From Margaritispora aquatica (lineage: Eukaryota > Ascomycota > Leotiomycetes > Helotiales > Discinellaceae): a stretch of 64,000 bases of DNA. Each line of letters begins with the position of its first letter. Within the stretch, counting starts at the first letter, position 1. Shown here one piece after another: positions 44,763 through 55,104 of this stretch. The notes beneath the pieces are model-generated. The model was not told the origin of the DNA and made no database searches. It saw nothing but the letters and a program-made list of their open reading frames with translations. The position numbers were made by a program, and so were the translations under genes. Location: positions 1,426,001 to 1,490,000 of the forward strand of contig VJWN01000006.1 in assembly GCA_007644065.1 (NCBI GenBank), written 5' to 3'.

Positions 44763-45487
44763 GTTGAGCGTGATTCAAAAATGCAAACAATAAAGAAAAT
44801 AGAAAACGAAGTGATCATGGAAAGCTGAATGTATTGTTCATGTATATGAGCTGGCCAACTACCACCCACTGCATCACGACGGCTTCGAACACCGTAGTGG
44901 TCCATCTGCTCCCAGCACACAGTCATCTTGGCATTAGATCTCAACTAAGCTTTAGGACGGATTCCAGTGATACCTGGATTCCATTAGACTTCAAGCAGGA
45001 AGGCTGATCCTTCGGTATTCGTCCATAAGATGGAGAAATACTCAGGGGTTGAGGTCAGCCATAAGCGAGGGGTGTGGTTGTAGATGCTTTCTCAAGCCAC
45101 ATCCCGCTAAAATCTGCATCGCCTCACGTCCAACAACCAGTCAAAACTCCTGTTCGTTCGCCGAAGTCAACCAAACTTCCAAACATCAGGATGACAACAC
45201 CATTGTATGATCAGCATCTATTTCCATCACCAGTGTGTCGGTGAGAATTAGATGCAGTCCATCCTCATTAGGTCTCGAATATGCATCAAGATCTCACAAG
45301 TCGGTTTCCGGGGCAGTCCTTGCACCTTTTTGTGGGAGAAAGCTTGAGCATATGATGTGACCAAATTCCATCAAGTTCTGATTTTGTACCATCATCTCCT
45401 TACATTTCGTCTTCAGCATAGCATTCAACCAGTTTGTTCCTTTGTATACCACTGATTTCATATCGATATTCTTCGAACCTCATCAAA
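44763..45487. promoter_or_regulatory. Bidirectional promoter, serine hydrolase / FAD monooxygenase
   Basis: 725 bp between divergent start codons of two enzyme genes. Shared regulation is plausible but no binding site can be named with confidence. Confidence 0.45.
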
Positions 45488-46720
45488 ATGTCTCCAGCAC
45501 TTCTCCAGACTCCTTCCGAGGTCCTCATCATTGGTGGCGGATTGGGAGGACTAGCTCTTGCACAAGGTCTCAAGAAAGCAGATGTGCCATTCCACATTTT
45601 CGAGGCAGATCCATCAGCAGATTTCAGGCCACAGGGTTATCGATTAAAGATCAATGGCGAGGGAGCAGCAGCATTGAGACAGGTTTTGACTCCTGAGCTG
45701 TGGACATATTTCGAGGAGACTTGTGCAGAGAGCAAGCCAGGAGAGACGAACTTCAACGCTATCAGCGGTACAATCACACACAGTCGTGCCGGTCCAGGTC
45801 TGAGAGGTGGCCCAACACCATATTTGGCCGATCGCACGGTGTTGAGGGATCTTTTGCGAACGGGGTTGGAGGAGAACATCTCATATGGAAAACGATTTTC
45901 CAGCTATGAGACTGATGAGGACGGAGTGACTGTTACTTTTGCGGACGAAACGACATACCGAGGCGCACTTGTCGTTGGAGCCGATGGTGTGCGATCAGGA
46001 GTTCGCAAGCAGTTCATCCCAGAACACAAAATGGTCGATACAAATGGTCGTTGTATTTACGGCAAAACCCCAATGAGTGAGGAGCTCATCCAGCGCTTCC
46101 CTGCTCGAGCAACAAAATGGATGACTCTCATCGTTGATCAAACACCCATGACCCAAACTCTCGATATCGACGAGACACCACTCACCCTCCTCCTCGAGCC
46201 CGTCCGATTTGTGAATAATGAGCACCGCAGCAAGCTCCCCCAAAACTACGTCTACTGGGTTCTCATTGCACGTGCGGATATCTTTGGAAAAGCAGACAGC
46301 GAGCTGCTTCGTCTAAATGGTGCCGAATCAGCCGCTCTCGCCCTCAAGATGACGGAAGAATGGGATCCTTCAATTCGATCCCTTTTCGAGCTTCAAGATG
46401 CTACCCAATCCTCCACTCTCCGCGTTTCATCCGCCAAGCCCGACATCCCAGTTTGGGAGCCCTCTTCTCAAATCACTCTCATCGGTGATGCGGTTCACGC
46501 CATGTCTCCCTGTGGCGGCGTAGGTGCAGTCACCGCTCTGCACGACGCAGCTGTATTAGCAGGCAAACTCGGCGCAGGAGGCATCAACAGCAAGAGCATC
46601 GGTGCCTACGAAGCCGAGATGCGCGGATACGCAGCGATCAATATCTCGCGCTCGTACTTTGGAGGCAAGAAGATGTTTGGACAGCGACCTTTTGGTGATT
46701 GCACGCCCCTTGAGCTATGA
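45488..46720 (+). CDS. FAD-dependent aromatic-type monooxygenase
   Basis: Flavoprotein monooxygenase of the salicylate/PHBH-like class: hydroxylates a small, often aromatic, substrate with NAD(P)H and oxygen. Intronless, 410 residues, start taken at the ATG just before MSPALLQTPSEVLIIGGG. The dinucleotide fold GGGLGGLALAQGLKK with a following acidic end (FHIFEAD) is at 14-43; the DG motif (LVVGADGVRSGVRKQF) and the GD motif (ITLIGDAVHAMSPCGGVGA) are intact. No membrane anchor is seen at the C-terminus. AGCCT repeats begin within a few bases of the stop. Neighbouring serine hydrolase gene is head-to-head, so the two may be co-regulated. Confidence 0.93.
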   Translation: MSPALLQTPSEVLIIGGGLGGLALAQGLKKADVPFHIFEADPSADFRPQGYRLKINGEGAAALRQVLTPELWTYFEETCAESKPGETNFNAISGTITHSRAGPGLRGGPTPYLADRTVLRDLLRTGLEENISYGKRFSSYETDEDGVTVTFADETTYRGALVVGADGVRSGVRKQFIPEHKMVDTNGRCIYGKTPMSEELIQRFPARATKWMTLIVDQTPMTQTLDIDETPLTLLLEPVRFVNNEHRSKLPQNYVYWVLIARADIFGKADSELLRLNGAESAALALKMTEEWDPSIRSLFELQDATQSSTLRVSSAKPDIPVWEPSSQITLIGDAVHAMSPCGGVGAVTALHDAAVLAGKLGAGGINSKSIGAYEAEMRGYAAINISRSYFGGKKMFGQRPFGDCTPLEL

Positions 46721-46740
46721 GCCTAGCCTAGCCTAGCCTT
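46721..46740. repeat. Short CCTAG tandem at the 3' end of the monooxygenase gene
   Basis: Three to four copies of a GCCTA pentamer directly after the TGA stop; directly visible. Confidence 0.8.
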
Positions 46741-46874
46741 TGGGACGACAAGGCTGATGGGTTCTAGGGGTCGATGCTGCTACTTCCATTATTTCTACTT
46801 CCGAGACGACAAAGTCCAGTATTACTACCACAGTCGCTGATATTGGTACCTCCACTCCTGAGAGTTTCGACGTC

Positions 46875-47114
46875 ATGCCTTCACATTCGGTGCTTCAGTA
46901 TGGGCGTAGATCGCGATCGAAGAGACGCGCAAAGGCTATGCGCAAATTGAAGAGGGCTTTGTGTAAAGGAAAGAGATGGACTAAGGAGATGATCGATATG
47001 TTACTTTTGTGTTTCGAGCAGATGAGTTATGGGGAGTATATGGCTTTTGATCCTATGCGGGAGTACGAGGAGGAAGTAAGTTCGCTGGATGAGAAAAAGG
47101 TTAAGCGGGATTAG
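46875..47114 (+). CDS. Possible small basic protein
   Basis: Open frame of 79 residues, Arg/Lys-rich at the start (GRRSRSKRRAKAMRKLKRAL) with a helical acidic second half. The frame stays open 105 nt upstream of the ATG with Ser/Thr-rich coding-like sequence, up to an in-frame stop near 46755, and a TTCTAG acceptor lies at 46762-46767; it may be the last exon of a spliced gene. No domain recognised. Confidence 0.35.
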   Translation: MPSHSVLQYGRRSRSKRRAKAMRKLKRALCKGKRWTKEMIDMLLLCFEQMSYGEYMAFDPMREYEEEVSSLDEKKVKRD

Positions 47115-47308
47115 CTGTGGGGGGATTTCCTTTGTGTTTGTTTTTTTGGCATTAGCATGTTTTGAATTACAGTACAGAATATTACATATTTCCGCTTAAC
47201 TCTCTCGCAATACAAACCAACGCGAAGCTCTCAAGTGAGGCAATGTGTCAAGAAGTTCAAAAGTCCACAACACACACAGAGAAAACCTCCACCTCGCACC
47301 ATCTCTCT

Positions 47309-47833
47309 CTATCCTTGTGTGCCCGTTGAACCACCCGCTCCAGCCTGACCATCCCTCATACTATGATGCAAATCCCTCACTCTACACCCCTCCCTCACAA
47401 TCCTGGCCCTCTCAAAACTCCGCTTTACCTCCGCCAAAAAGTGCACGCAATCAAACAGATTGAGGTGCAAATCATGGATCCACTGCTCGTTGCGCACGAG
47501 GGTCTGCACCCAGCTGTCCTGCTCGGCGAAGACTGCGTGTGCGGCGACGATGGCAGCGCTGTCGAGAGGCTTGAGGTTTGGTTGCCGTGGTGGTGGTGGG
47601 GGTGGTTGTTGGTGCGGATGGGGAGGGTGGGGAAGCTGGGCTTGCAGTTGGTCTTGTAGTTCGCCCATGAATGCGAATGTGGCTTGGAGATTATCTTGGA
47701 GGGTTTGGAGGATTGTGAGCGGATCTGTGGGTGAGAGGGTGGCCGCGTAGTTCACGAGAATGGGGTTGGGATGAGCTGGAGGTTGAGGAGGCTGGATGCC
47801 TTGGTTTGGGTCGGTGGTAGGCTGGCCGTTCAT
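47309..47833 (-). CDS. Proline-rich helical protein of unknown function
   Basis: 174 residues from the ATG at 47833; an upstream in-frame extension was left out because it lacks a supported start. Layout: Gln/Pro-rich N-terminus, a helix (DPLTILQTLQDNLQATFAFM), a His/Pro tract (LPHPPHPHQQPPPPPPRQP), then a second helical part with several Trp, Cys and Arg (EQWIHDLHLNLFDCVHFLAE). It has the helix plus Pro/Gln flavour of small Mediator-type subunits, but no defining motif, so I make no assignment. Intronless. Confidence 0.5.
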   Translation of the reverse strand: MNGQPTTDPNQGIQPPQPPAHPNPILVNYAATLSPTDPLTILQTLQDNLQATFAFMGELQDQLQAQLPHPPHPHQQPPPPPPRQPNLKPLDSAAIVAAHAVFAEQDSWVQTLVRNEQWIHDLHLNLFDCVHFLAEVKRSFERARIVREGCRVRDLHHSMRDGQAGAGGSTGTQG

Positions 47834-48159
47834 TGCCTTATGTTCGTGTATCTGATTTCTTTTTGGACAAGTTTGATTTGTCGAGAGAAGATATGATGGT
47901 TGAGGCTTGAAGATGTTTGTCCTATCTTGATCTAAGTTTTGAGATTCAGAAGTCCGAGGCAAGAGTGAGAGTTGCAGGTCCAGCAATGAAGTGGGGATAA
48001 AGTTGAAGTTTTATTCCTATGAGAAGACATTACTGGAGTTTATTTTTGTCCACGAGATGCTGGTATTCAAAGTCAATCAACTGATGATGATTGAGCATGA
48101 ATCAGCGATCTGGTGAGAATGATCATCAAAGCGGTAAAGCAAGCCATTTCCCTGAAAAT

Positions 48160-48519
48160 TCAAGATTCAGAACGCACATCCATGAAGTATTCGTACCACG
48201 AGCCTATTCTCGTCCAGAATAAGATGATTGTTTGCATCATGCACTAGACAATGTGTTCCTCACTATGTCGTGCGCGAATATATGCTGAGAGTGTGGACAA
48301 GAATTGTTTGCTCACAACTCCAGGCTCATTCCCAAATTGTAGCTTGGTATACTTGTCGAGTTCCGCCATTGCTGTGGCATATGGTACAAAATGATCTCTA
48401 CTCACTGGAAGTAGTTTGAGCAATCTCAAGGATACGTCGCTATTGCTATACATTTGTGTCATAAGAACGATGCTATGACACACTGCTGCCCCTGCAATTT
48501 TGGATGTTTTGAACTCCAT
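48160..48519 (-). CDS. Possible small protein, two exons
   Basis: An ATG at 48519 opens 91 codons. A GTGAGC donor after the codons for NEPGV and a TTGTCTAG acceptor about 72 nt later would instead join it to a second exon ending at 48160, giving roughly 96 residues. The early part (SKIAGAAVCHSIVLMTQMYS) is moderately hydrophobic. No family recognised; either version may be chance. Confidence 0.3.
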
Positions 48520-48965
48520 TTCCCTTTCATAACTTCGAGGTCTGGAAATTATAGATCACGCAGCTTCCTGGCTCAAGGAGAAGACTCAAAATCAATCCTA
48601 TATTTTCCACGATCATAAGTTGCAACTCTGCTTTCCATGCGGCTCTCCCTAACCCTCGTTTCTTGAAATCATCTCCATCGCTTAATCAATCCCCTTTAAT
48701 CTCAAAACACAATTAACAAAATAAGCCTCCATGTCGTTCCTCCTAGGTAGCTCAGAAGTTGCTCTACGCTTCAATACCCAGCCCCAGAATCATAATCGCG
48801 AATATCATGTTGATGTTCTTCCTTGATGGTGATTCTAATCACGTACCTGCCTCTTTCCGCAGTCTTGACTCTCTCGATCCTCGCCAACAACATGCTGATA
48901 TTTCTCTCCAGATCTTTCAGTTCCTTCTGGAGCGCACTGAAAGAGCCGCTGCTTCGTTGGCAGTC
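48520..48965. other. Intergenic with coiled-coil-coding frame
   Basis: The minus-strand frame downstream of the ORF at 48966-49112 continues past its stop with helical codons (LQKELKDLERNISMLLARI), to a possible GTACGT donor near 48845. See that entry. Otherwise nothing is seen. Confidence 0.3.
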
Positions 48966-49112
48966 TTAGAAGATTTGGTCTAGCTTCTTGAATGCTTTGG
49001 GTCCAGCTTCAAGGTCTGAGAAGAGACTGCTTTCCTCGTTTCGCAATTTGTCTTCAGCTTTGATGAGATCCAGTTCTAGTTTCATGGGATTGTATGCGAC
49101 GGAGGATGACAT
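48966..49112 (-). pseudogene. Short coiled-coil ORF, possibly a broken gene
   Basis: ATG at 49112 opens 48 charged, helical codons (MSSSVAYNPMKLELDLIKAE onward) ending in TAA at 48966. The same frame stays open afterwards for about 40 heptad-like codons. Either TAA lies in an intron that I could not define, or the gene is interrupted. No cysteine core like the neighbours at 49888 and 50904. Confidence 0.3.
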
Positions 49113-49887
49113 GGCTTCTTATGAATGAAGTGGTGATTGAGCTTTACTTTATTTTTAGTATTACTTAAAACACCTAGGAATCGACTATACCTTGGATACT
49201 AAGTGTGTATACTCAATGCAACTGGTAGAATTCAGGAGACTGGGATAGAATCTGATTTTTTGTTCCAAGCATCTTCAGCTTTAGATGCTTAGCAAAGAGA
49301 GGGAACCTATGGTCAAATATGGCTACTACAGGTGCAATTTATGTTTGAATGCTGCCATTTCACTTGTTTGTCAGTATGACATCGTTGGGATTTGTAAAGA
49401 GATCAAACAATGTACTTGTTACATAGGCCAATGTAGCTTTAACTCTGAGTAACGCGACTTGTCTATTGTACCCTTCGAAATAGATGTCAAAATAAACAGC
49501 GCAGAGCTGCCGCCACACTAAATCGCTAGCTTGTTTGCTTAGTATGCATAACAAGCAATGCTTGTATAATATACGCCAATCAAGCTCGTCATTCCTCACA
49601 CCCTCAAAAACGCCCAGCACACTTAAGCCAGATTTGTTTCACATCTTGGTAATCTAAATCAGGCATCAATGAAGCTTGATTGTTTGAAGTTGCTAAAAAC
49701 TCATCCACCCGCCACCCTTTGATACCACAAGGACGGCCCTACAGACTCAGTGGCTGGGGAATGATAAGAACTATAGTTTTTATTTTATCTTATACGTTCT
49801 ATTTGATAAACTTCGCTAGCTCGCTTTGTTCACATCATTATAATAATTCTCGCTCTGTTCTTTCGATCTCATTCATGACCTTCAAAC
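49113..49887. other. AT-rich gap, no gene seen
   Basis: Frame 49360-49620 (complement) has no start-supported family or splice evidence. AT-rich sequence typical of this sector. Confidence 0.35.
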
Positions 49888-50223
49888 TCAATCCAATCCT
49901 GCATCAATCCGCGCCGTATAGTAAATTACCTTAGCCTGTTGTTTATCAGCCAAAGCTGAGTCGAATATTCTCTCCTGATCTTTCAGATCCCATCTGGCAT
50001 CATATACATTTGTTTTCAATCTTTGGCCCCATGGAACACACAGCCCATCGTCGCTGCAGCGAGAGCAACTCTGGAAATGCCAGTCAAACTTCGTTTTAGC
50101 TTTGGTCCACTCCCTCGTTCGCTTCCTAAGCACTTCTTCTGCGGCCTGAAATCGTCGACTGGCTATCATGAGTCTTTGCTGTAAAGTTGGAATAGTTGAT
50201 CGCCAGTACGCTGCCTCTGACAT
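49888..50223 (-). CDS. Small CxxC coiled-coil protein, family member 1
   Basis: 111 residues, intronless, no signal peptide. Helical N-terminus (QQRLMIASRRFQAAEEVLRK), a central core FDWHFQSCSRCSDDGLCVPW with C-x2-C-x5-C, then a second helix (NVYDARWDLKDQERIFDSAL) ending DKQQAKVIYYTARIDA. The protein aligns by eye with the gene at 50904: a His just before the cysteines, C-x2-C, a third C, then an aromatic-G-x-L step, an AR pair, SA/S-x(4)-K-x(2)-AK-x(2)-YY-x(2)-R-x-D. Shared order over most of the length supports common descent. Cysteines plus His could form a zinc site; function unknown. Confidence 0.65.
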   Translation of the reverse strand: MSEAAYWRSTIPTLQQRLMIASRRFQAAEEVLRKRTREWTKAKTKFDWHFQSCSRCSDDGLCVPWGQRLKTNVYDARWDLKDQERIFDSALADKQQAKVIYYTARIDAGLD

Positions 50224-50903
50224 TTGGGTTGGATAATTGTGTGGTTAAGACAAAGATACTGGGCAAAGTGGCTGTTGTTGATGTAGAAGGTTTGTTTGTG
50301 ACGACAAGGTGATCTATGGTGAGAATTCTTGAGCTGGGAATTTTCCGTGGGAGATGCTTGTTAGCTGGAAGAACTATAGCGGTAAAAACCTTTTTTTATG
50401 GAGTGATAAATGCTAGATAATTCTAAGAGCTAGTAAATCTCAACAATCAAGTGGTAACGTACAATCACAAAAAAGTTCCAGATCGCACTTGTGAATGATT
50501 GGAAGAAATTTGGTATATCGTTTTCTAAATTCTTATTCAAACCATTTTTATTTATCAATAATAAGATTTCCTAGCACCTGAATCATCAGCATCTACTTTA
50601 CTGTGTTCGATGGATTGCGAATTCGAAAACAGAGGTCCTGGAAAGCAAAAAAGACATGAATCCGCCTGGCTTATATATAATTCATTCAGTCATGTATGTG
50701 TATCCTTGACTGTCAGGTAATCTTAAAAGAAGTTTTAGATACAGGTAATGCCATGGATTATCTTCAACGTCGATAGCCTCTCTCATATGTAAGGCACTAA
50801 TATAGAGTATGAGCACCCTTTCTCCTTCTCGCCCTTCCCCGTTTCTCCCTCTACCTCTCCTTCTCTCTCTTTTTCTGTCTCTCTCTTGAATCGCTTCTAG
50901 TTC
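50224..50903. other. Spacer between the two paralogous small genes
   Basis: AT-rich 680 bp, with a pyrimidine-rich tract (about 50815-50890) near the 3' end of the right gene. No gene seen. Confidence 0.4.
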
Positions 50904-51248
50904 CTAGTATGGGATCGTTGAGTCATCCCGCATCTGGTAGTAATGGTCCTTGGCTCTCGATTTTTCGGAAGAAGCATCACTTAACAGCCTCTTCCTCATC
51001 TCCAGCTCCACCCTGGCCTTTTGCACCTCAAAATTGAGTCTTCCGAACTCTGGACAACCCGATTGTCCACTGTAATATTTGTGGCACCAGTTACACCTTG
51101 ACTTATGAGTCTTGAAGTCACGTTCCGCTTGGTTTAATTGAAATCCTTTCGAATCGGACCCTTTTTTTGCTGCTATAACTCTTTTCTTCGCCTGGTCATA
51201 TAACTCGTAAGCGTTTTCGTTCAATTTGATGTATAACTGCGACCCCAT
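50904..51248 (-). CDS. Small CxxC coiled-coil protein, family member 2
   Basis: 114 residues, intronless. Charged helical N-terminus (YELYDQAKKRVIAAKKG), core FKTHKSRCNWCHKYYSGQSG followed by CPEFGRL (C-x2-C-x8-C), and a helical C-terminus (VQKARVELEMRKRLLSDASS) ending EKSRAKDHYYQMRDD. It is a diverged tandem paralogue of the gene at 49888-50223 on the same strand, 680 bp apart. A third, degenerate copy is suggested at 52381-52728. No known domain recognised; a Cys3His zinc site is possible but unproven. Confidence 0.65.
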   Translation of the reverse strand: MGSQLYIKLNENAYELYDQAKKRVIAAKKGSDSKGFQLNQAERDFKTHKSRCNWCHKYYSGQSGCPEFGRLNFEVQKARVELEMRKRLLSDASSEKSRAKDHYYQMRDDSTIPY

Positions 51249-52380
51249 GGCTATTTATATCGGTAGATTGTTTGATTGAGATTCTGAATGCTAGATCTAG
51301 TGGCGAGCGTCGTGTATAATTTACCGAAGGCTCGCTTCTCTGAGAATTTGACTTTTCTCCAGAGATTTTTTTTTTTTTTTTTTTTTGGCTATGAACAGTC
51401 TATAGATGATTTCTTTCCACCTGGAAAGTCGTGGAAACAATAAAGTCTTTTATATAAAATATAGTTGCTGAAGATAAGTTTAATATCTACTTGATCGCTG
51501 ATTACCACAATATTAAATATAATCATAAGGAATGTAATTCGCGTCCTTGAGGAATTAAACTATACCCAATTGAGTACGCATAATAGACTTTATGAACACA
51601 TTGAACTTTGCATTTTTAATAATCAAATAAGTTCACTGTGCCCAACCTCTCAATAGCTTAGTATTATCCTAGACCATTCCATATCAATATTTAGTCTGGG
51701 GACAGGGACTTTTTCATTAGAGATTCTAAAGGTTGGACATGGGAATTCTTATCTCCCCCCAAAATATGCTGACAAAGCTCCTCTCACTACTTGCTTGTAA
51801 TTCAAAACATTTCCATGCCACTTCCGATCTCAGCCGAGGGTGTCCAGATTATCCACATTTATAACAATAAACACGAAAGCTCATTCAATCCCCTTTCGCA
51901 CTCGTCGGGAACCTTTCCTCTGTTAACCAAAATTCCTCTTCAATTTTACATGCATTTCTTGCTTTATGTTCAGCCTTCTCCTAGATTGCAAGCTCCATTT
52001 TTACCTTCTTGAGAGAATTATGATCACATGGCGATGTCTCACTGCATTCTGAGCACTAATTTACATGACTTTTGAGACGATCCTACACTCGATCAAAGGC
52101 CCTCGATCTGGAAAGCAAGTATTTCTTATTCTTCTCATTCGTGAATTCAGATAAAACAGTGAGAAAAACCACCAATTTCTTTCGCTATTATTGATGTTAA
52201 GTATACATCATGCGCTCAAAATGAACTTTCACCCCTCGACTTTTCCAAAGTCGGTGGTTTCTCCCTTGTCTTAAAACAGACCCATACACTTCAACAAGTC
52301 TAAGTCCGTCAAACTGGTATATATCTCCCTCATCAGTTTTCTCACTGCCAGCCACCCCTCTCGCTTCTGACGTTACAGTT
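51249..52380. other. AT-rich gap with poly-T tract
   Basis: A T21 run lies at 51366-51386. Frames such as 51791-52012 are not supported. The A/T excess between 51400 and 51720 is marked. Confidence 0.4.
51366..51386. repeat. Poly-T tract (T21)
   Basis: Uninterrupted T run upstream of the CxxC member 2 gene, directly visible. Confidence 0.9.
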
Positions 52381-52728
52381 CTAATTTTGGTTTCCCTTAT
52401 CATTCCTGGCCTTTAAATTACTGATTTGAGTTGTGATCCTTGCGATTATTTCTTTCTGAGTGGTTTGCCAGGTATTAAACACCAAAAGCAGATCCCCAAG
52501 GTGACGATCCTGAGACTGAAAAATCCTGCTTCAGCTGGTTATAGCGATCGCACCATTCGTGATGTCTACAAGCTGGGCAGAAATCACAATATTCTTTCCA
52601 TATATCCATTGCTTCGTTTCGATCTTCGTTCAGGGCGGTAAGAGTTTCAAAATCTGTGTTCTATTTTGTCTTTTATCTCTTTCTTCTCCTTTCTCGAGCT
52701 CTCGAATTTCGTGTTGAATGGACGACAT
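52381..52728 (-). pseudogene. Degenerate or unusually spliced third CxxC family copy
   Basis: An ATG at 52728 opens charged helical codons (MSSIQHEIRELEKGEERDKR). A one-base frame change then leads into EAMDIWKEYCDFCPACRHHE and WCDRYNQLK, a cysteine core placed like those of the two neighbours, then a stop at 52475; a further helical stretch in the next frame ends at 52381. A CCACTCAG acceptor could join the last part. It is either a decayed copy or a gene with introns I cannot place. Confidence 0.4.
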
Positions 52729-54445
52729 CTTTGGTAATTGTAATGTAAACGCTAAGTGTTTAAAGATGACAATGCGTGATTTTACTGAAACTGTATTGTG
52801 ATGGAGGTCTGTATTTCTCGGTTTGGTGGCTTGGCTGTGGAAAGTTGTGTTTGAAAAGAGTTCTCTTCGCGTTGAAGCAGTGGAGATTTATAAAGGCTCA
52901 GGTTACTAAAGAGGACTCATAAGTTAAGCATGGAAAACCATCGAATCGCCACATGAGTAGATGATTCGGCTGAAGTTAGATCAATTCTCGATAGAATAAT
53001 GTATGAGTCTTGACAGTAATATTTAGTCATCTAATTCAAATTGAGGATAATCAATTTCAGAGACTGTAAGGGTTATGGTTTGATCAATTGATGGTCATGA
53101 TTCTGAGCCATTTTCAACATATGCCTTTGACGTGCGAGAACAAAACACGATCTATAGAAATGACGTATTTGTAAGCGCTTTGATATGTGCCGGGAAATAA
53201 CCCACCACCACTATATCGCAGCTATATCATGGATCTTTGAAATGCACTGGATGCTTCAGGTCGTCACCGTGACACAAAATCCATCTTAATATCACTAAGA
53301 ACGAGATATTCTTCACTTTAGTTATCTTCATTATCTAGCATAGGCATTGGGAGATATTTATTACTAAGGTTTCAAGTGGATTCTGGCAGATATAGAAAAC
53401 ACGATTTGCGGGTAGCAAATGCCATCACGATCGCTTTAGTGTCAGAACCGGTTCTCAAAGAACAGGTATTTTTATCATCAGCATGGAAATGATTGCAAGT
53501 ATGCTACAACACTACAAATAAGAAAGTGAACTGCTTTTGGAAGAGCAACCGTCTTCGTTTGTATACAGATGCTCAACTCAAAAACACATTGCTCAGTGCT
53601 CTCCGAAAGGGCCTTTCTCATCACTATTATCGCCTTTGATATGCCTCTATACTCTGTAACATCTCTGCTACTAACTCTTCAGTGCCGATCAGTAGGCGTT
53701 GGAAAATCTCAAAGCTCGTTTTATCTACGAAGCTATGTTCAAGACAACTAACGAGTTCAGCAAGCATTCATACTCGCTTAACGACACTTTGAAGAACGCG
53801 GGTATCCACCGCTACTACATGGCCAAGACGACGTATATTATACCACTGATGATCTACAATAACTCATACATGATAACGGAAGCACTGCTGAGGTCATGTG
53901 AGAGGAGTAGAGGTCTTCGTCCCGGTCCTCTTGGGAATCAAAGGTGATAGCAAGTGGCACTATTGTCCTTTCTTGCTTCGGCGTTCTTGAATTAGCGACC
54001 TATCACCACTACCTATACTCGGGACCTAAGAAACTCAAATATCGTGATAAGGTGATAAGAATAAAGACTCATCGTGAGACGCAGTATGGTTTTCGCAACT
54101 CGTGGGGAGGGTTGACAATGGAATTTGCTGCACCCCCGATCGGGAACCGAGGAAGTACTTCACGTGACACCAAACCCGTAGTGCGAGAACAGGACCTCGC
54201 ACGTTCAACATCACCGACGATCCTTCATTGTTTTCAGTCGAGTATATCCATCAAGTTGTCTTGTATACAAGCACTAGTCCACCACCAAGTTCCAAGCCCT
54301 CCTCATCTCATCTGATTTTCCAGGTCTCTTTCACACCAAAAGCCAAGCACGTTCACCACATCTCTCTATCTTCACCTCGAATCCAATACACAAACCCCAA
54401 ACACAGCACCTTAACTCCGAAAAACTCAAAATTCACACATTCAAA
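52729..54445. other. 1.7-kb gap without a supported gene
   Basis: Frames at 53569-53947 and 53944-54315 are open but lack motif, signal or splice support. No transposon hallmarks seen. Confidence 0.4.
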
Positions 54446-55104
54446 ATGTCAACTACCCCATCAAACCGCCTCTTCTGCTGGACCGTCTGCGCCTATCGCA
54501 AGCCAGGCATGCCAGAAGCAGACTACCACAAATACATGTCCGAAGTACACGCTCCACTCGTACGCGACCTCATGGCTCAGTATGGAATCGTGAGCTGGGA
54601 GATGGTTCGTCTTTCTCTTCTCTCTCCCCATCCACCTCTTTCTCCAACCAACCCTCTCCCAATTCCACCCCTTTTCACTACCTCTCCAGCCCACCACAAT
54701 GCCCAAAGCTAACACATCTCCTCCCCTCGCAAAGACGCACAACACGAGCGAAACCCGGCAACTCATGGACCAAATCATGGGTCCGCAATTCAACGGGACA
54801 GCAGACTACGACTGCATCGTGCAGGCGACGTTCCGCGACATCCAGGACTTCGTGCGCATGAAGGCCGACCCGTTCTTCCGGGAGAAGGTGGCGCCCGATC
54901 ATGAGAATTTCGCTGATACCGTGCGGTCCAAGTGAGTATCTCTCTGATTTCTTTCTGTTGGTTGTAGGAGGAGGAGGAAGAGAGGTGGAATGGGAGTGGG
55001 GAGGAAGTTGTGGGGAAAGAGTGCTAATTCGATGGTGGTGTAGGATGACGGTGGGGTGGATTGAGAATCATATCGTTGATAACAAGGTTGTGAAGAATGA
55101 GTGA
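54446..55104 (+). CDS. EthD-domain protein
   Basis: Small ferredoxin-like (dimeric alpha-beta barrel) EthD-domain protein; relatives act in degradation or polyketide and pigment pathways, some as dehydratases or cyclases. Exons 54446-54604, 54735-54931, 55044-55104 (phases 0, 2) give 138 residues, the usual length. Conserved steps: FCWTVCAYRKPGMPEADYHKYMSE with the following HAPLVRDL, then the intron, GTADYDCIVQATFRDIQDF and ADPFFREKVAPDHENFAD, with a short final exon MTVGWIENHIV. The first donor is GTTCGT. No polyketide synthase is in the window. An MFS transporter follows 1.05 kb downstream on the same strand. Confidence 0.88.

Noticed and set aside
47309..47833. Assignment of the proline-rich helical protein as a Mediator subunit
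   Set aside because: Composition is suggestive only; no conserved Mediator motif can be seen.
53569..54315. Possible transposase remnant
   Set aside because: No DDE-type motif, terminal repeats or target-site duplications are visible.
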